From Mariniphaga sp. (GTDB lineage Bacteria; Bacteroidota; Bacteroidia; Bacteroidales; Prolixibacteraceae), in contig JANXZJ010000028.1 of the NCBI GenBank assembly GCA_025355585.1, forward strand, positions 1 to 37,873: DNA of 37,873 bases. Direction: 5' to 3'. The notes below the pieces were generated by a model that searched no databases, had not been told where the DNA came from, and worked only from the letters and a program-made list of their open reading frames with translations. This document shows, in pieces, positions 8,253 to 17,963 of the stretch. The position numbers were made by a program, and so were the translations under genes. How positions within the stretch are numbered: position 1 is the first letter of the stretch; the number at the start of each line of letters is the position of its first letter.

Positions 8253-8340
8253 TATTTTCGGCTGTTTGATGTTTAGGTATGGAGAATAAATAGGGTCATA
8301 TTTTCATATTTAAGGGCTCGGCAAAATAGCAATAAAGAAT

Positions 8341-8431
8341 GCCACCAAATCACTAAAACGCCAAATTCCACCAAAGTTAAAGTATTAATTATGAGCTTTG
8401 GTGGATTTTGGTGACTTGGAGTATTGGTGGC
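8341..8431. repeat. Intergenic inverted repeat, 36-base arms
   Basis: Arms 8341-8376 (starting GCCACCAAATCAC) and 8396-8431 (ending GTATTGGTGGC) are imperfect inverted copies around a 19-base AT-rich centre. It is non-coding. The composition (CACCAAA / TTTGGTG) resembles intergenic repeats I have seen in other Bacteroidota genomes. It may fold in the pdxA 3' transcript. Confidence 0.7.
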
Positions 8432-8523
8432 AAAAAACTTTTAACATGCTCAAATTTGAAATCTTGAAATACGGCATCTTACCTTTACTCTTTTCAAATT
8501 TCTGATAATCATTACCATTATTT

Positions 8524-8630
8524 CAAACCCAGCGGGTTTGTATGTTTATAGAATTAAAATGTGAAAGAGCAACATACGACTCCGGCCGGAGTCGAACATC
8601 ATTATTTTGATCTCATTTTCTATAAACATA
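8524..8630. repeat. Nested palindromic element (REP/MITE-like)
   Basis: Three nested or adjacent inverted repeats: CAAACCC/GGGTTTG (8524-8540); TATGTTTATAGAA (8541-8553) pairing with TTCTATAAACATA (8618-8630); and in the centre the perfect 18-bp palindrome CGACTCCGGCCGGAGTCG (8577-8594). No transposase is present. The arrangement resembles mobile non-autonomous intergenic repeats of Bacteroidota. It lies just beyond the 3' end of the broken GH130 gene. Confidence 0.7.
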
Positions 8631-8657
8631 TGATCTCTCTGAGGTCGAAAACTAAAG

Positions 8658-9199
8658 CTAAATTAAAGTAGAAAGTATTTCAGAAATGGAGAACCTTGCT
8701 CCGCAGATCACTTCATCGCTTGCCCCATAATACATAAAGATATCATCGCCTTTCACATAGTGGCTGTTGGTAAATATTACATTGCCACAAAATCCGGTTT
8801 GTTCGTAGGTTTTGATGGGTTCAATGATAGGATCAATACTTCGCGCCAGAACTTTTGACGGATCATTAATATCAAGAAGCAATGCACCAAGGCAGTAGCG
8901 ATTGTCGCTGTCGGCACCGTGGTAAATCTCAAGTCATCCATCTTCAGTTCTGATGGGTGCTCCGCCTGCTCCAACCCGATTCGAATTCCATAATCCGTGC
9001 CGCGTAGTTGCGATGCACTTGTGTTTACCCCAGTGGACCAGGTCAGGCGATTCGGCCAGCCAGATATAGCCATATTTTACCTTCAAATTGAAAAACACCC
9101 GGGTTAAGAAGGCAAAACAGTTCCATTCCTTCAATACCAGGTTTCAGATCGGACGGACGAAGAAGCGGATTTTTGGGGAAAGCGGTTTGCTATATCCAT
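8658..9199 (-). pseudogene. Decayed GH130-type glycosidase/phosphorylase gene
   Basis: Three pieces of a GH130 protein (beta-mannoside phosphorylase/hydrolase family) lie in order but in broken frames. ATG at 9199 reads MDIANRFP, then a one-base shift within CCCCAAAAA (about 9172-9177) leads into NPLLRPSDLKPGIEGMELF and LLNPGVFQFEGKIW. Near 9063-9075 the reading jumps frame into WLAESPDLVHWGKHK, which in intact enzymes lies far downstream. By usual family length some 130-200 central residues are missing. Next, a TGA at 8936-8934 stands where the conserved Trp of EDGWLEIYHG is expected. The same frame then continues LEIYHGADSDNRYCLGALLLDINDPSKV to a stop at 8658. The central catalytic region is absent, so the gene is dead. 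Confidence 0.85.
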
Positions 9200-9518
9200 T
9201 AATTCTTTGTTTTAGAAGATGATGAATTTACAATAAATCAACGACATAGAAAAAATATAACAAAATAGTGAATTGTGCGTATCAGTAGTTAATCCTTATA
9301 TTGATTAAAATCGATTTTTAATTCACGATCACCGGGTTCATAAACGGGCAAAGGTTATCAATTGGATTCTATGCAAAAATTCATTTTGCACGACTATATA
9401 TATTGAAGATATTAAAGAAATATATTTTGGCAATTAATTAGTTATGAGCAGATCATGTCACATTGCAACCAAATCGTTATGCTTTGAATCTTAATGGTGT
9501 AATGGCAATAACAATGAT
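9200..9518. other. AT-rich intergenic stretch
   Basis: I see no gene. There is a small palindrome TGCAAAA/TTTTGCA at 9372-9390. The region separates the GH130 remnant from the ruvA promoter. Confidence 0.5.
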
Positions 9519-9548
9519 TTTGAGTAACCATTTTTATTTGTACTTTTG
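9519..9548 (+). promoter_or_regulatory. Candidate Bacteroidota promoter for ruvA-sprA
   Basis: TTTG at 9519-9522 and TACTTTTG at 9541-9548 match the -33 TTTG / -7 TAnnTTTG promoter with an 18-base spacer. A start near 9555 would give a leader of roughly 125 bases. It is the best-matching promoter in the window. Confidence 0.5.
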
Positions 9549-9682
9549 AAGGGTTACGCACCAACAGTGCCCGCTTTATAATTTATTGAAATAGAACAAA
9601 AAAGTTTTTCGATTTGTTTGTTGTATGTCATAAATATTAGTCTGTTTCATTTTTTAATTAATCAGGAGCTTTTTAACATTCT

Positions 9683-10264
9683 ATGTACGAATTTATTAAA
9701 GGAACAATTTCAGGATTGACCCCGGCAGGGGTTGTTATCGAGACCGGAGGAATAGGCTACTTTTTACATATTTCAGTCAATACTTATTCACGCATAAACG
9801 GAAACGAACACAGCAAGTTATTCCTTCATGAGGTGGTACGGGAGGATGCTCATTTACTATATGGTTTTGCCGATAAAGATGAACGCGATTTTTTCAGGAT
9901 GCTGATCGCGGTAAATGGAATCGGTGCGGCCATAGCAATTATGATGCTTTCGTCGTATCTTCCTGATGATTTGCGTAATGCAATTTTAACAGAAAACGTA
10001 AATCTCCTTAAAAGTATAAAGGGAATTGGCGCAAAAACAGCTCAGCGGGTCATCATTGAACTCAAAGATAAAGTGGGAAAAGGGGTCGCCTCTGATAAAA
10101 TTTTCAAAACGGGCGATTCTGTGGTAAGAAACGAAGCCTTAAGCGCACTTGAAATGTTGGGATTCAATAAAAAAGCGGTTGAAAATTCGTTGGATCAGAT
10201 CATCGCGGCGCAACCGGGACTAACAGTAGAACAACTTTTGAAAATAGCATTAAAAAGCTTTTAA
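9683..10264 (+). CDS. ruvA: Holliday junction branch migration protein RuvA
   Basis: Binds four-way DNA junctions as a tetramer and positions the RuvB motor during recombination and repair. The 193 residues show the family architecture: an N-terminal OB-fold (MYEFIKGTISGLTPAGVVIETGGIGY, residues 1-60), a central double helix-hairpin-helix (INGIGAAIAIMML and IKGIGAKTAQRVIIELKDK), and a C-terminal RuvB-binding three-helix domain (ALSALEMLGFNKKAVE). ruvB is not in this window. sprA follows after 9 bases, so the two are probably co-transcribed. Confidence 0.96.
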   Translation: MYEFIKGTISGLTPAGVVIETGGIGYFLHISVNTYSRINGNEHSKLFLHEVVREDAHLLYGFADKDERDFFRMLIAVNGIGAAIAIMMLSSYLPDDLRNAILTENVNLLKSIKGIGAKTAQRVIIELKDKVGKGVASDKIFKTGDSVVRNEALSALEMLGFNKKAVENSLDQIIAAQPGLTVEQLLKIALKSF

Positions 10265-10273
10265 TAAAATAAA

Positions 10274-13200
10274 TTGCGACGGGTTTTATCAAATACGGCG
10301 GCAGTTCTTATTCTCTTGATCATAACCACTCTAACCTGCAATAGTATTGCTATGGTTGGTTTGGAAAGATCGACAGGAGAAGCTTTGCTTATCAACCAGA
10401 TCGCGGCTCAGGATACAATACGTCAGGATACAATTGGTCCGCTGCCATTTCCATTTAAGGATCAGAGTGCTTTTGTGAACTCCGGATCGCAGGATACATC
10501 GGCTCTTTACCTTAAAAAACCCTCTAATATCCACAAGATAGTTGATTACGACCCGGTTACAGGCGATTACCTGATCTCTGAAAAAATCGGGACGACAGAT
10601 TATCGTTTACCGCTCTCTCTCAGCCGCGAAGATTACATGAGAACAGACCTTCGTGAATCGATTGATAAGTATTGGCGTGACAGAATGTCTCAAAACACAA
10701 TGAATCAGCGCTCACAACTTCTGCCTCAGTTTCGTATAAGCGGACAGGCATTCAACAAGGTTTTTGGATCGAATCTGGTAAATATCAAACCTCAGGGGTA
10801 TGTCGAAATGAGCCTGGGCGTTCGAAGCAACAGGATTGAAAATCCTTCGATCCCGGTTAAGATGCAGCGGAATACGACTTTCGATTTCAGTCAGAAAATT
10901 AATGTAAACCTTGATGGTCAAGTAGGTGACCGGTTAAAAATGAGGTTTAATTATAACACTGACGCTACCTTCGATTTTGAGAATAAAATCAAGCTCGATT
11001 ATTCGGGTAATGATGACGATATTGTAAAAAAAGTGGAAGCAGGTAATGTATCGATGCCACTTTCGGGTACACTTATCAGGGGAGGAACTAATCTTTTTGG
11101 GGTAAAAACCGATTTGCAATTCGGAAAATTGTCGGTTTCAACCGTTTTTTCGCAACAAAAAGGGGAAACAAAAGTAATCAATACGGAAGGTGGAGCCGAG
11201 AAATCGAAGTTTGAAATTAATGCAACCGACTATGATGCGAACAGGCATTTTTTATTGGGCCATTATTTTTACGAAACCTATGATCAGGCGCTTGCAGCGT
11301 TGCCTGTTATAAAATCATCGGTTACCATCAATAAGATCGAAGTGTGGGTAACCAATAAATCGAGTCGTTTCCAGGAATCGCGGAATATTTTGGCGTTGAT
11401 GGACCTTGGCGAAAGAGGCACCAATAAACAGAATCAGACAATTCCTGCTTTCGGCGATAGCCCCGGACTTTCTTTCCCTTTTAATGTCTTCCCGGGTAAC
11501 GACATCAACGGACTTTATAAGGCGATGAATACCACTTATTCCGGTATCCGCGATATCGCACGGCTTACTGAGGTACTGGGTCCGTTATCGGCTCAGGATT
11601 TTGTAGGAGGACGCGATTACGAAAAAATCGAAAATGCCCGTCTATTGGATTCCACTGAATATACATTGAATCGCCAGCTTGGATATTTATCGCTAAATCA
11701 ATCTGTTAATAATGACGAAGTACTTGCTGTTGCCTACCAGTATACATCAAATGGTGTAACTTTTCAGGTTGGGGAATTTTCGACAGACGGAATTGCTGCT
11801 CCCGGTACATTAATTCTGAAAATGCTCAAAGGGACAAACTTGAATCCTGTTTTCAAAAACTGGCAGTTAATGATGAAAAACATCTACAACATTAATGGTC
11901 AGCGAATTTCAAGTGAAGGTTTTAAGATGGATGTGCTTTTTAAAAATGATGCTGCAGGATCGAATCTGAATTATCTGCCCGATGGGCCTCTTAAGGAAAA
12001 GATTTTGCTTGGGGTCATGAACCTTGATCATTTGAACAAGCAACTGGATCCTTATCCGGATGGGATTTTCGATTTTCTGGAGCGTATTACGATCAATTCA
12101 CAGCGGGGGCGAATTATTTTTCCGGTGATCGAACCTTTTGGATCGAACCTGGAACGCCAGTTGAACGGGGATGCCACCGCAATTAAAAAATACGTTTTCC
12201 GGAGTTTATACGACAAGACAAAAACTGTGGCTGAACAGGATGCCGAAAAAAACAAATTCCGGTTAATCGGCAGTTATAAAGGATCTTCTAATACTGAAAT
12301 ATCGCTTGATGCCCTTAATATTGCGCGTGGTTCCGTGAAAGTGCTCGCAGGTGGACGACAACTTCAGGAAGACGTTGATTTCATCGTCGATTACACACAA
12401 GGGAAAGTTAAAATCATTAACCAGGGTTTGCTCGAATCTGGAACTCCGATTTCTATCTCTACTGAAAGTCAGGATCTTTTCAGCATGCAGCAAAAAACCA
12501 TGCTGGGGACACACTTTAACTACGAATTTAATAAAAATTTCAACCTGGGAGCGACGGTGATGTATCTCCATGAAAAACCGCTTTACCAGAAGGTAAATTA
12601 CGGAGAAGATCCCATTTCGAACCTTATGCTTGGTTTGAATGCCTCCTACAATTCAACATCAGGTATGATCACCCGGATGGTAAATGCGTTGCCATTTTTA
12701 AAAACCAAAGAGGAGTCGAAAATTGCAATCGAAGCCGAATGGGCAAGGTTATATCCGGGACACTCAAAAGTAATTTCAAAAGAGGGAGCTGCCTATATCG
12801 ATGATTTCGAGGGAGCTAAAACACCTATTAACCTTAAATCATTTGTTGGTTGGTATACCGCAAGTACGCCACAGTTAAACGAACTGTTTCCCGAAGGCGA
12901 CCTGATCAATAATCTTTCAACCGGATATAACCGGGCTTTGCTATCCTGGTACATTATCGATCCTTTCATGCAACGCCGTACAGCCCCGTCGTACCTTTCA
13001 GCAGAAAAAAAACTTGACGATCAACGGGTCAGGGAAGTATTTCAGAATGAAATTTACCCGTTGCGTCAAACGCCCGCTGGTCAGCCGACGAATATCCCAA
13101 CGCTCGACCTTGCCTATTATCCCTCAGAAAGAGGATCATACAATTATGACGCTGCACCCACCGGTTATTCCTCGGGTGTCGACCAGAACGGATTGCTCAA

Positions 13201-16200
13201 ATCGCCAGAAACAAGATGGGGTGGCATCATGCGAAAAATTGAAACAAGCGATTTCGAAGCAGCTAATGTGGAGTACATCGAATTCTGGCTGATGGACCCG
13301 TTTGCGATGGATTCGCCCAATAACGTGAATCCGGGTGGTGACCTCTATTTCAACCTCGGAAATGTTTCGGAAGATGTTCTGCGCGATGGACGGAAGTCGT
13401 TCGAACAAGGATTGCCTGCCGACGGGACTACTGCAAATACAGATGTCACAAACTGGGGAAGGGTTTCGAAACAGCAGTCACTTGTGAAAGCATTCGACAA
13501 TTCTCCCGCGGCCCGAGTAAATCAGGATGTTGGACTCGATGGGCTTAGCTCAAAGGAAGAAGGTACATTCTTTAGCAATTATATCAACAATCTTTCAAAC
13601 GTTGTATCAAATACTGTTGCTTTGGGGATCGCAAAAGCGGATCCGTCAAGCGACGATTATCACTATTTTAGAGGTTCCGATTACGATGCCGAAAAGAAAG
13701 ATTTATTGGAAAGGTATAAATACTATGCCCGCACTGAAGGAAATTCACCTACCACTGAGCTTTCGAAAGAGAGCTATCCGACTGCCGCCACTTCCATTCC
13801 TGATGTGGAGGATATTAATGACGACAATACGTTGAACGAAAACGAGGCCTATTATCAGTATCATCTCCGGATCGACCGGGCAAACATGGTAATGGGCAAG
13901 AACTATATAACGGATATAAAGATAGCACCTGTACAGCTGAAGAGTGGCACAGATACAACAATCACCTGGTATCAATTCAAAATACCTGTAGGCTCACCCG
14001 ATAAAGTTTATGGTACTATTAACGATTTCAGATCCATCCGCTTTATGCGGATGTTTTTGAGAGGGTGGCAAAAGCCTGTTGTAATGCGATTTGCAACACT
14101 CGATCTCGTGCGTACCAATTGGAGACGTTACGATAAAGACCTGACGGAAGACCAGAGCATTCCGTCGCCGGGAACTCAATTCGAAATATCAGCGGTGAAT
14201 ATAGAGGAGAACAGCACCAAGAAACCTGTAAACTATGTTCTTCCTCCGGGCGTAAGTCGGGTTATTGATCCGTCTAATGCCCAGCTAACTCAATTGAACG
14301 AGCAATCGATGGTGTTACGTGCGGTCGATTTGCAACCAGGTGATGCCCGCGCCGCTTATAAGACGATGCAGATTGACATGCGCAGGTATAAAACACTGAA
14401 GCTGGAAGTACATGCTGAGCAGATGGAGAATACGTCACTGAAAGATGAAGACCTTTACCTCTTCGTGCGTTTAGGGGCTGATTTTCAATATAATTACTAC
14501 GAATATGAGATCCCGCTAAAGCTTACACCTCAGGGCGTTTACTTAAACGAAAATGATAGCGACCGCATTAAAGTATGGCCAACCGCTAACCACGTTTACA
14601 TTCCGCTTGATATACTGCCACAATTGAAATTAGACAGAAACAGCAAAATGCGAACAGCCGGATCAACTATTACGCTTGGAGATATTTACGAACAGATTCA
14701 TACAGGCGTAAATAACAATAAAAACAGGATTAAAGTCAAAGGAAACCCTGACCTGTCGCAAGTAGAGGTTGGGATGATTGGCATCCGGAATAAAAAGGGG
14801 AAAACGCTTGGTTCAAAATCGATTGAAGTGTGGGTGAATGAGCTGCGGCTGACCGATTTTGAAGAAAAAGGAGGTTGGGCAGCCATAGGTCGTATTTCGG
14901 GAAACCTGGCCGATTTGGGAACCTATTCGTTTGCGGGAAGGATGACTACGACTGGTTTTGGAAGCATTGACTCAAAAATGGGCCAAAGGACCTTTGACGA
15001 TAGTCATGAATATGATATCTCGACCAACCTGGAGCTTGGGAAATTTTTTAAACCAGAATCCGGTGTTAAAATACCGCTTTACGTAGGTTTTTCAAAATCG
15101 GTTGCTACACCGGAGTATTCGCCGCTTGATAATGATGTGAAACTTAAAGATGCCCTTAACAATGCAGGAAGTTCGCATGAACGCGATTCGATCAGGCGGA
15201 TTTCACAGAATTTTACTTCCCGAAAAAGTATCAATTTAACGAATGTTCAAATTGATAAACCCAATAAAACGGGTAATCCTAAAATTTACGATATTTCGAA
15301 TTTTGCACTCACCTATTCACATAACCTGTACGAACACGGCGATATTAATACAATCCTTGAACAGACAGTGAATACACGCACATTGCTGAATTATAATTTT
15401 ATAAGCAGACCCTCACCCATTGATCCTTTCAAAAATATAAAGTTTCTAAAAGCACCGGCGTTAACAATCGTTCGTGATTTTAACCTCAATTTTATGCCAA
15501 GCCAGCTGTCCTTCCGTTCCGATCTCAATCGAACAAGCAGTACTGTACAATACCGGAATATCACCAACCCTGCATTCATTTTACCAAAATCTTATCTCAA
15601 GGACTATATCTGGAACCGTTATTATGATTTTCGTTTCGACCTGACCCGCGGATTGAAAATTGACTTTTCGGCTGTCAATTCATCACGAATTGATGAACCG
15701 CTTGGCGCTTTAGATAAAAATCTTCCTGGTTATCAGGCCAGGCGCGATACCATCTGGCAAAGTATATTGGACGGAGGACGAAATACGCATTATCATCATA
15801 CCTGGAACATTTCGTATACAATCCCGATCAATAAACTGCCATTGCTCGACTGGACATCGTCATCGGTGATTTACCAGGCCGGGTATGACTGGGATGTGGC
15901 TCCAATTACGAAGTCAAATTATGTTATTGGCAACAGTATCAGTAATTCACGTGCAATTCAGTTAAACGGACAAGCTGATTTTATCCGGCTGTATAACCGG
16001 GTTCCGTACCTGAAAAGGGTGAATCAGAAATATGGCGAATTCAGTCGCGGGAGGCGTGATGCCCAGACGCAGCGGCAGAATGCACCAATTACAGCAAATG
16101 CACCTACAAAGTTCAGAGATGGAAATGCCGTATTGAAAAAGAACACACCGCAGTCGATCTTTCATAAACTTGGAACAGCAAATGTAACCGTTAGGGTAAC

Positions 16201-17770
16201 TGACGAAAAGGGTAAGGTGATTAATGGGCAAACAAAAATAGTTAACGAGAATCGTGTCATGTTCACGCCCGAAGTCGATTGTGCCAAAGCTATTGTAGAA
16301 GTCACGGGAGGGAAAGATAAAGATGTGAAGGAAAGTTTGCACCTCGATGAATACCTGGCTCGTTTTCTGATGATGCTTTTCAATATAAATGTCTCATATA
16401 CTGAAAATAGCGGAACAGGTCTTTATGGCTATCTGCCGGGAACAAATTTCTTGGGATCCTCAAATTTCCAAAGTACAGATGGAAATACGACGCTTGCACC
16501 CGGCTTGCCTTTTATTTTCGGTCACCAGGATGCTGGTTTTGGACAGAAAGCTGCAGAAAGAGGATGGGTATCAACTGACACAATTCTCAATAAGCCTTTC
16601 ATGCTAAGCACAAATACCCGGTTGAATATCAGGGCGACACTGGTTCCAATTCCCGATTTGAAGATTGTTGTCAATGCGAACCGAAGTTATTCAAGCAACT
16701 CCTCCGAATTTCTGATCCATGATAGTCAAAATGGCTGGGGAAGCTTTAATAAATCGTTCAACGGGAATTTCACGATGTCGATAATTTCGATCGGTTCCTC
16801 GTTCGAAAAGCTTGGAAAATCGGCTGTACAAGATTCAAAAGTATGGAATCAGTTCAGTCAGAATCGTGAAATTATTGCCCGCCGGCTTGATCAGTCGCGG
16901 GTTGCAAATCCAGACGTAGGATATGTGCCTGGTTCAATTGATCCTGCGACGGGTTTTCCGACCGGCTATGGTCCTTCGGCACAGGAAGTATTGATTCCGG
17001 CATTTCTGGCAGCCTATTCGGGTACCAGCGCTGAAAAGGTTTCGCTGACCCCATTCCCCTCTGCCAAATTTATGATGCCCAATTGGCGGATTCAGTACTC
17101 AGGAGTGGTTAATAAAATTAAGGGACTTAAAGATGTGATGAAATCAATGAGTATTACCCACGACTACCGATCGACTTACAGTGTTGGTTCCTATATCTCT
17201 AATCTTAATTATAAGACAGAAAATGACGGTTTTAGTTATGTTTTAAATGCGCAGAATAATTTTCTGCCGAAGTATGATATTGCTACCATTAACATTAACG
17301 AAACTTTTAATCCGCTTTTTGACATCGACATCACCTGGCTCAATAATGTCACCTCGCGTTTCGAGTACCGGAAAACAAGAAATGTGATGCTTAGCCTGAC
17401 GAACAACCAGGCAATGGAACTCTATAATAATGAGGCAAGTCTCGGTTTGGGTTACCGGTTCGAGAATATGAAATTGTTTATCAAGACGAAAAGCTCGCAG
17501 AAGACACTGAACAATGACTTGAATGTCAGGGCAGATGTAACTTACGGAAAGAATAAAACCGTGCTTCGAAAGCTGATTGAAGAGAATAACCAGACCACGG
17601 CGGGACAGGAATCGTTTTCCGTGAAATTCTCTGCCGATTACAACCTGAGTGAAGTGTTTATCGTCCGGTTGTTTTACGACCGTATTCTGAATAGTCCGTT
17701 TATTTCGAATGCTTACCGTACAACCAATGCGAATTTCGGCGTTAGTTTCAGGTTTACGCTTACCCAGTAA
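10274..17770 (+). CDS. sprA: SprA, outer-membrane translocon of the type IX secretion system
   Basis: Giant beta-barrel that forms the type IX secretion pore in the outer membrane (called Sov in Porphyromonas). It exports adhesins, enzymes and, in gliders, motility proteins. At 2498 residues it has the expected size for the family. A signal peptide (RRVLSNTAAVLILLIITTLTC) opens the product. SprA landmarks include the early VDYDPVTGDYLI segment, repeated beta-strand regions, YIDDFEGAKTPINL near residue 840, and a C-terminal beta-strand ending (NANFGVSFRFTLTQ). The start is unusual: the only plausible codon is TTG at 10274, since the in-frame TAA at 10265 blocks extension and the first in-frame ATG would delete the signal peptide. 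The adhesin-like protein at 1-872 could be one of its substrates. Its presence implies T9SS but not gliding. Confidence 0.93.
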   Translation: MRRVLSNTAAVLILLIITTLTCNSIAMVGLERSTGEALLINQIAAQDTIRQDTIGPLPFPFKDQSAFVNSGSQDTSALYLKKPSNIHKIVDYDPVTGDYLISEKIGTTDYRLPLSLSREDYMRTDLRESIDKYWRDRMSQNTMNQRSQLLPQFRISGQAFNKVFGSNLVNIKPQGYVEMSLGVRSNRIENPSIPVKMQRNTTFDFSQKINVNLDGQVGDRLKMRFNYNTDATFDFENKIKLDYSGNDDDIVKKVEAGNVSMPLSGTLIRGGTNLFGVKTDLQFGKLSVSTVFSQQKGETKVINTEGGAEKSKFEINATDYDANRHFLLGHYFYETYDQALAALPVIKSSVTINKIEVWVTNKSSRFQESRNILALMDLGERGTNKQNQTIPAFGDSPGLSFPFNVFPGNDINGLYKAMNTTYSGIRDIARLTEVLGPLSAQDFVGGRDYEKIENARLLDSTEYTLNRQLGYLSLNQSVNNDEVLAVAYQYTSNGVTFQVGEFSTDGIAAPGTLILKMLKGTNLNPVFKNWQLMMKNIYNINGQRISSEGFKMDVLFKNDAAGSNLNYLPDGPLKEKILLGVMNLDHLNKQLDPYPDGIFDFLERITINSQRGRIIFPVIEPFGSNLERQLNGDATAIKKYVFRSLYDKTKTVAEQDAEKNKFRLIGSYKGSSNTEISLDALNIARGSVKVLAGGRQLQEDVDFIVDYTQGKVKIINQGLLESGTPISISTESQDLFSMQQKTMLGTHFNYEFNKNFNLGATVMYLHEKPLYQKVNYGEDPISNLMLGLNASYNSTSGMITRMVNALPFLKTKEESKIAIEAEWARLYPGHSKVISKEGAAYIDDFEGAKTPINLKSFVGWYTASTPQLNELFPEGDLINNLSTGYNRALLSWYIIDPFMQRRTAPSYLSAEKKLDDQRVREVFQNEIYPLRQTPAGQPTNIPTLDLAYYPSERGSYNYDAAPTGYSSGVDQNGLLKSPETRWGGIMRKIETSDFEAANVEYIEFWLMDPFAMDSPNNVNPGGDLYFNLGNVSEDVLRDGRKSFEQGLPADGTTANTDVTNWGRVSKQQSLVKAFDNSPAARVNQDVGLDGLSSKEEGTFFSNYINNLSNVVSNTVALGIAKADPSSDDYHYFRGSDYDAEKKDLLERYKYYARTEGNSPTTELSKESYPTAATSIPDVEDINDDNTLNENEAYYQYHLRIDRANMVMGKNYITDIKIAPVQLKSGTDTTITWYQFKIPVGSPDKVYGTINDFRSIRFMRMFLRGWQKPVVMRFATLDLVRTNWRRYDKDLTEDQSIPSPGTQFEISAVNIEENSTKKPVNYVLPPGVSRVIDPSNAQLTQLNEQSMVLRAVDLQPGDARAAYKTMQIDMRRYKTLKLEVHAEQMENTSLKDEDLYLFVRLGADFQYNYYEYEIPLKLTPQGVYLNENDSDRIKVWPTANHVYIPLDILPQLKLDRNSKMRTAGSTITLGDIYEQIHTGVNNNKNRIKVKGNPDLSQVEVGMIGIRNKKGKTLGSKSIEVWVNELRLTDFEEKGGWAAIGRISGNLADLGTYSFAGRMTTTGFGSIDSKMGQRTFDDSHEYDISTNLELGKFFKPESGVKIPLYVGFSKSVATPEYSPLDNDVKLKDALNNAGSSHERDSIRRISQNFTSRKSINLTNVQIDKPNKTGNPKIYDISNFALTYSHNLYEHGDINTILEQTVNTRTLLNYNFISRPSPIDPFKNIKFLKAPALTIVRDFNLNFMPSQLSFRSDLNRTSSTVQYRNITNPAFILPKSYLKDYIWNRYYDFRFDLTRGLKIDFSAVNSSRIDEPLGALDKNLPGYQARRDTIWQSILDGGRNTHYHHTWNISYTIPINKLPLLDWTSSSVIYQAGYDWDVAPITKSNYVIGNSISNSRAIQLNGQADFIRLYNRVPYLKRVNQKYGEFSRGRRDAQTQRQNAPITANAPTKFRDGNAVLKKNTPQSIFHKLGTANVTVRVTDEKGKVINGQTKIVNENRVMFTPEVDCAKAIVEVTGGKDKDVKESLHLDEYLARFLMMLFNINVSYTENSGTGLYGYLPGTNFLGSSNFQSTDGNTTLAPGLPFIFGHQDAGFGQKAAERGWVSTDTILNKPFMLSTNTRLNIRATLVPIPDLKIVVNANRSYSSNSSEFLIHDSQNGWGSFNKSFNGNFTMSIISIGSSFEKLGKSAVQDSKVWNQFSQNREIIARRLDQSRVANPDVGYVPGSIDPATGFPTGYGPSAQEVLIPAFLAAYSGTSAEKVSLTPFPSAKFMMPNWRIQYSGVVNKIKGLKDVMKSMSITHDYRSTYSVGSYISNLNYKTENDGFSYVLNAQNNFLPKYDIATININETFNPLFDIDITWLNNVTSRFEYRKTRNVMLSLTNNQAMELYNNEASLGLGYRFENMKLFIKTKSSQKTLNNDLNVRADVTYGKNKTVLRKLIEENNQTTAGQESFSVKFSADYNLSEVFIVRLFYDRILNSPFISNAYRTTNANFGVSFRFTLTQ

Positions 17771-17873
17771 TGACTGTCGCTTAGTGGTTGCGGCTGGTTA
17801 CTAGCATAATCCATTGTTTCGATAGTGTTCAGATTATCATTTTGTAGTTAAGAGGCATTGGAAAGTGATTTAG

Positions 17874-17903
17874 GCCAGCTGCCAGTTGCCAAATGCCAGC
17901 TGC
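17874..17903. repeat. 7-bp mini tandem repeat (GCCAGCT-type)
   Basis: GCCAGCT, GCCAGTT, GCCAAAT and GCCAGCT run head to tail, followed by GC, in the sprA-rnhB gap. It is non-coding. The rest of this 193-bp gap shows nothing else apart from an ATAATATTTG stretch that may be part of an rnhB promoter. Confidence 0.6.
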
Positions 17904-17963
17904 TAATTCGCTGGAAGAAATAATATTTGCCTATAAATCGCTAACAACGATAGAGATAAAAAA

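Noticed and set aside
8577-8600. tRNA-like GTCGAAC segment
   Set aside because: It belongs to a perfect palindrome; no acceptor or anticodon stems surround it.
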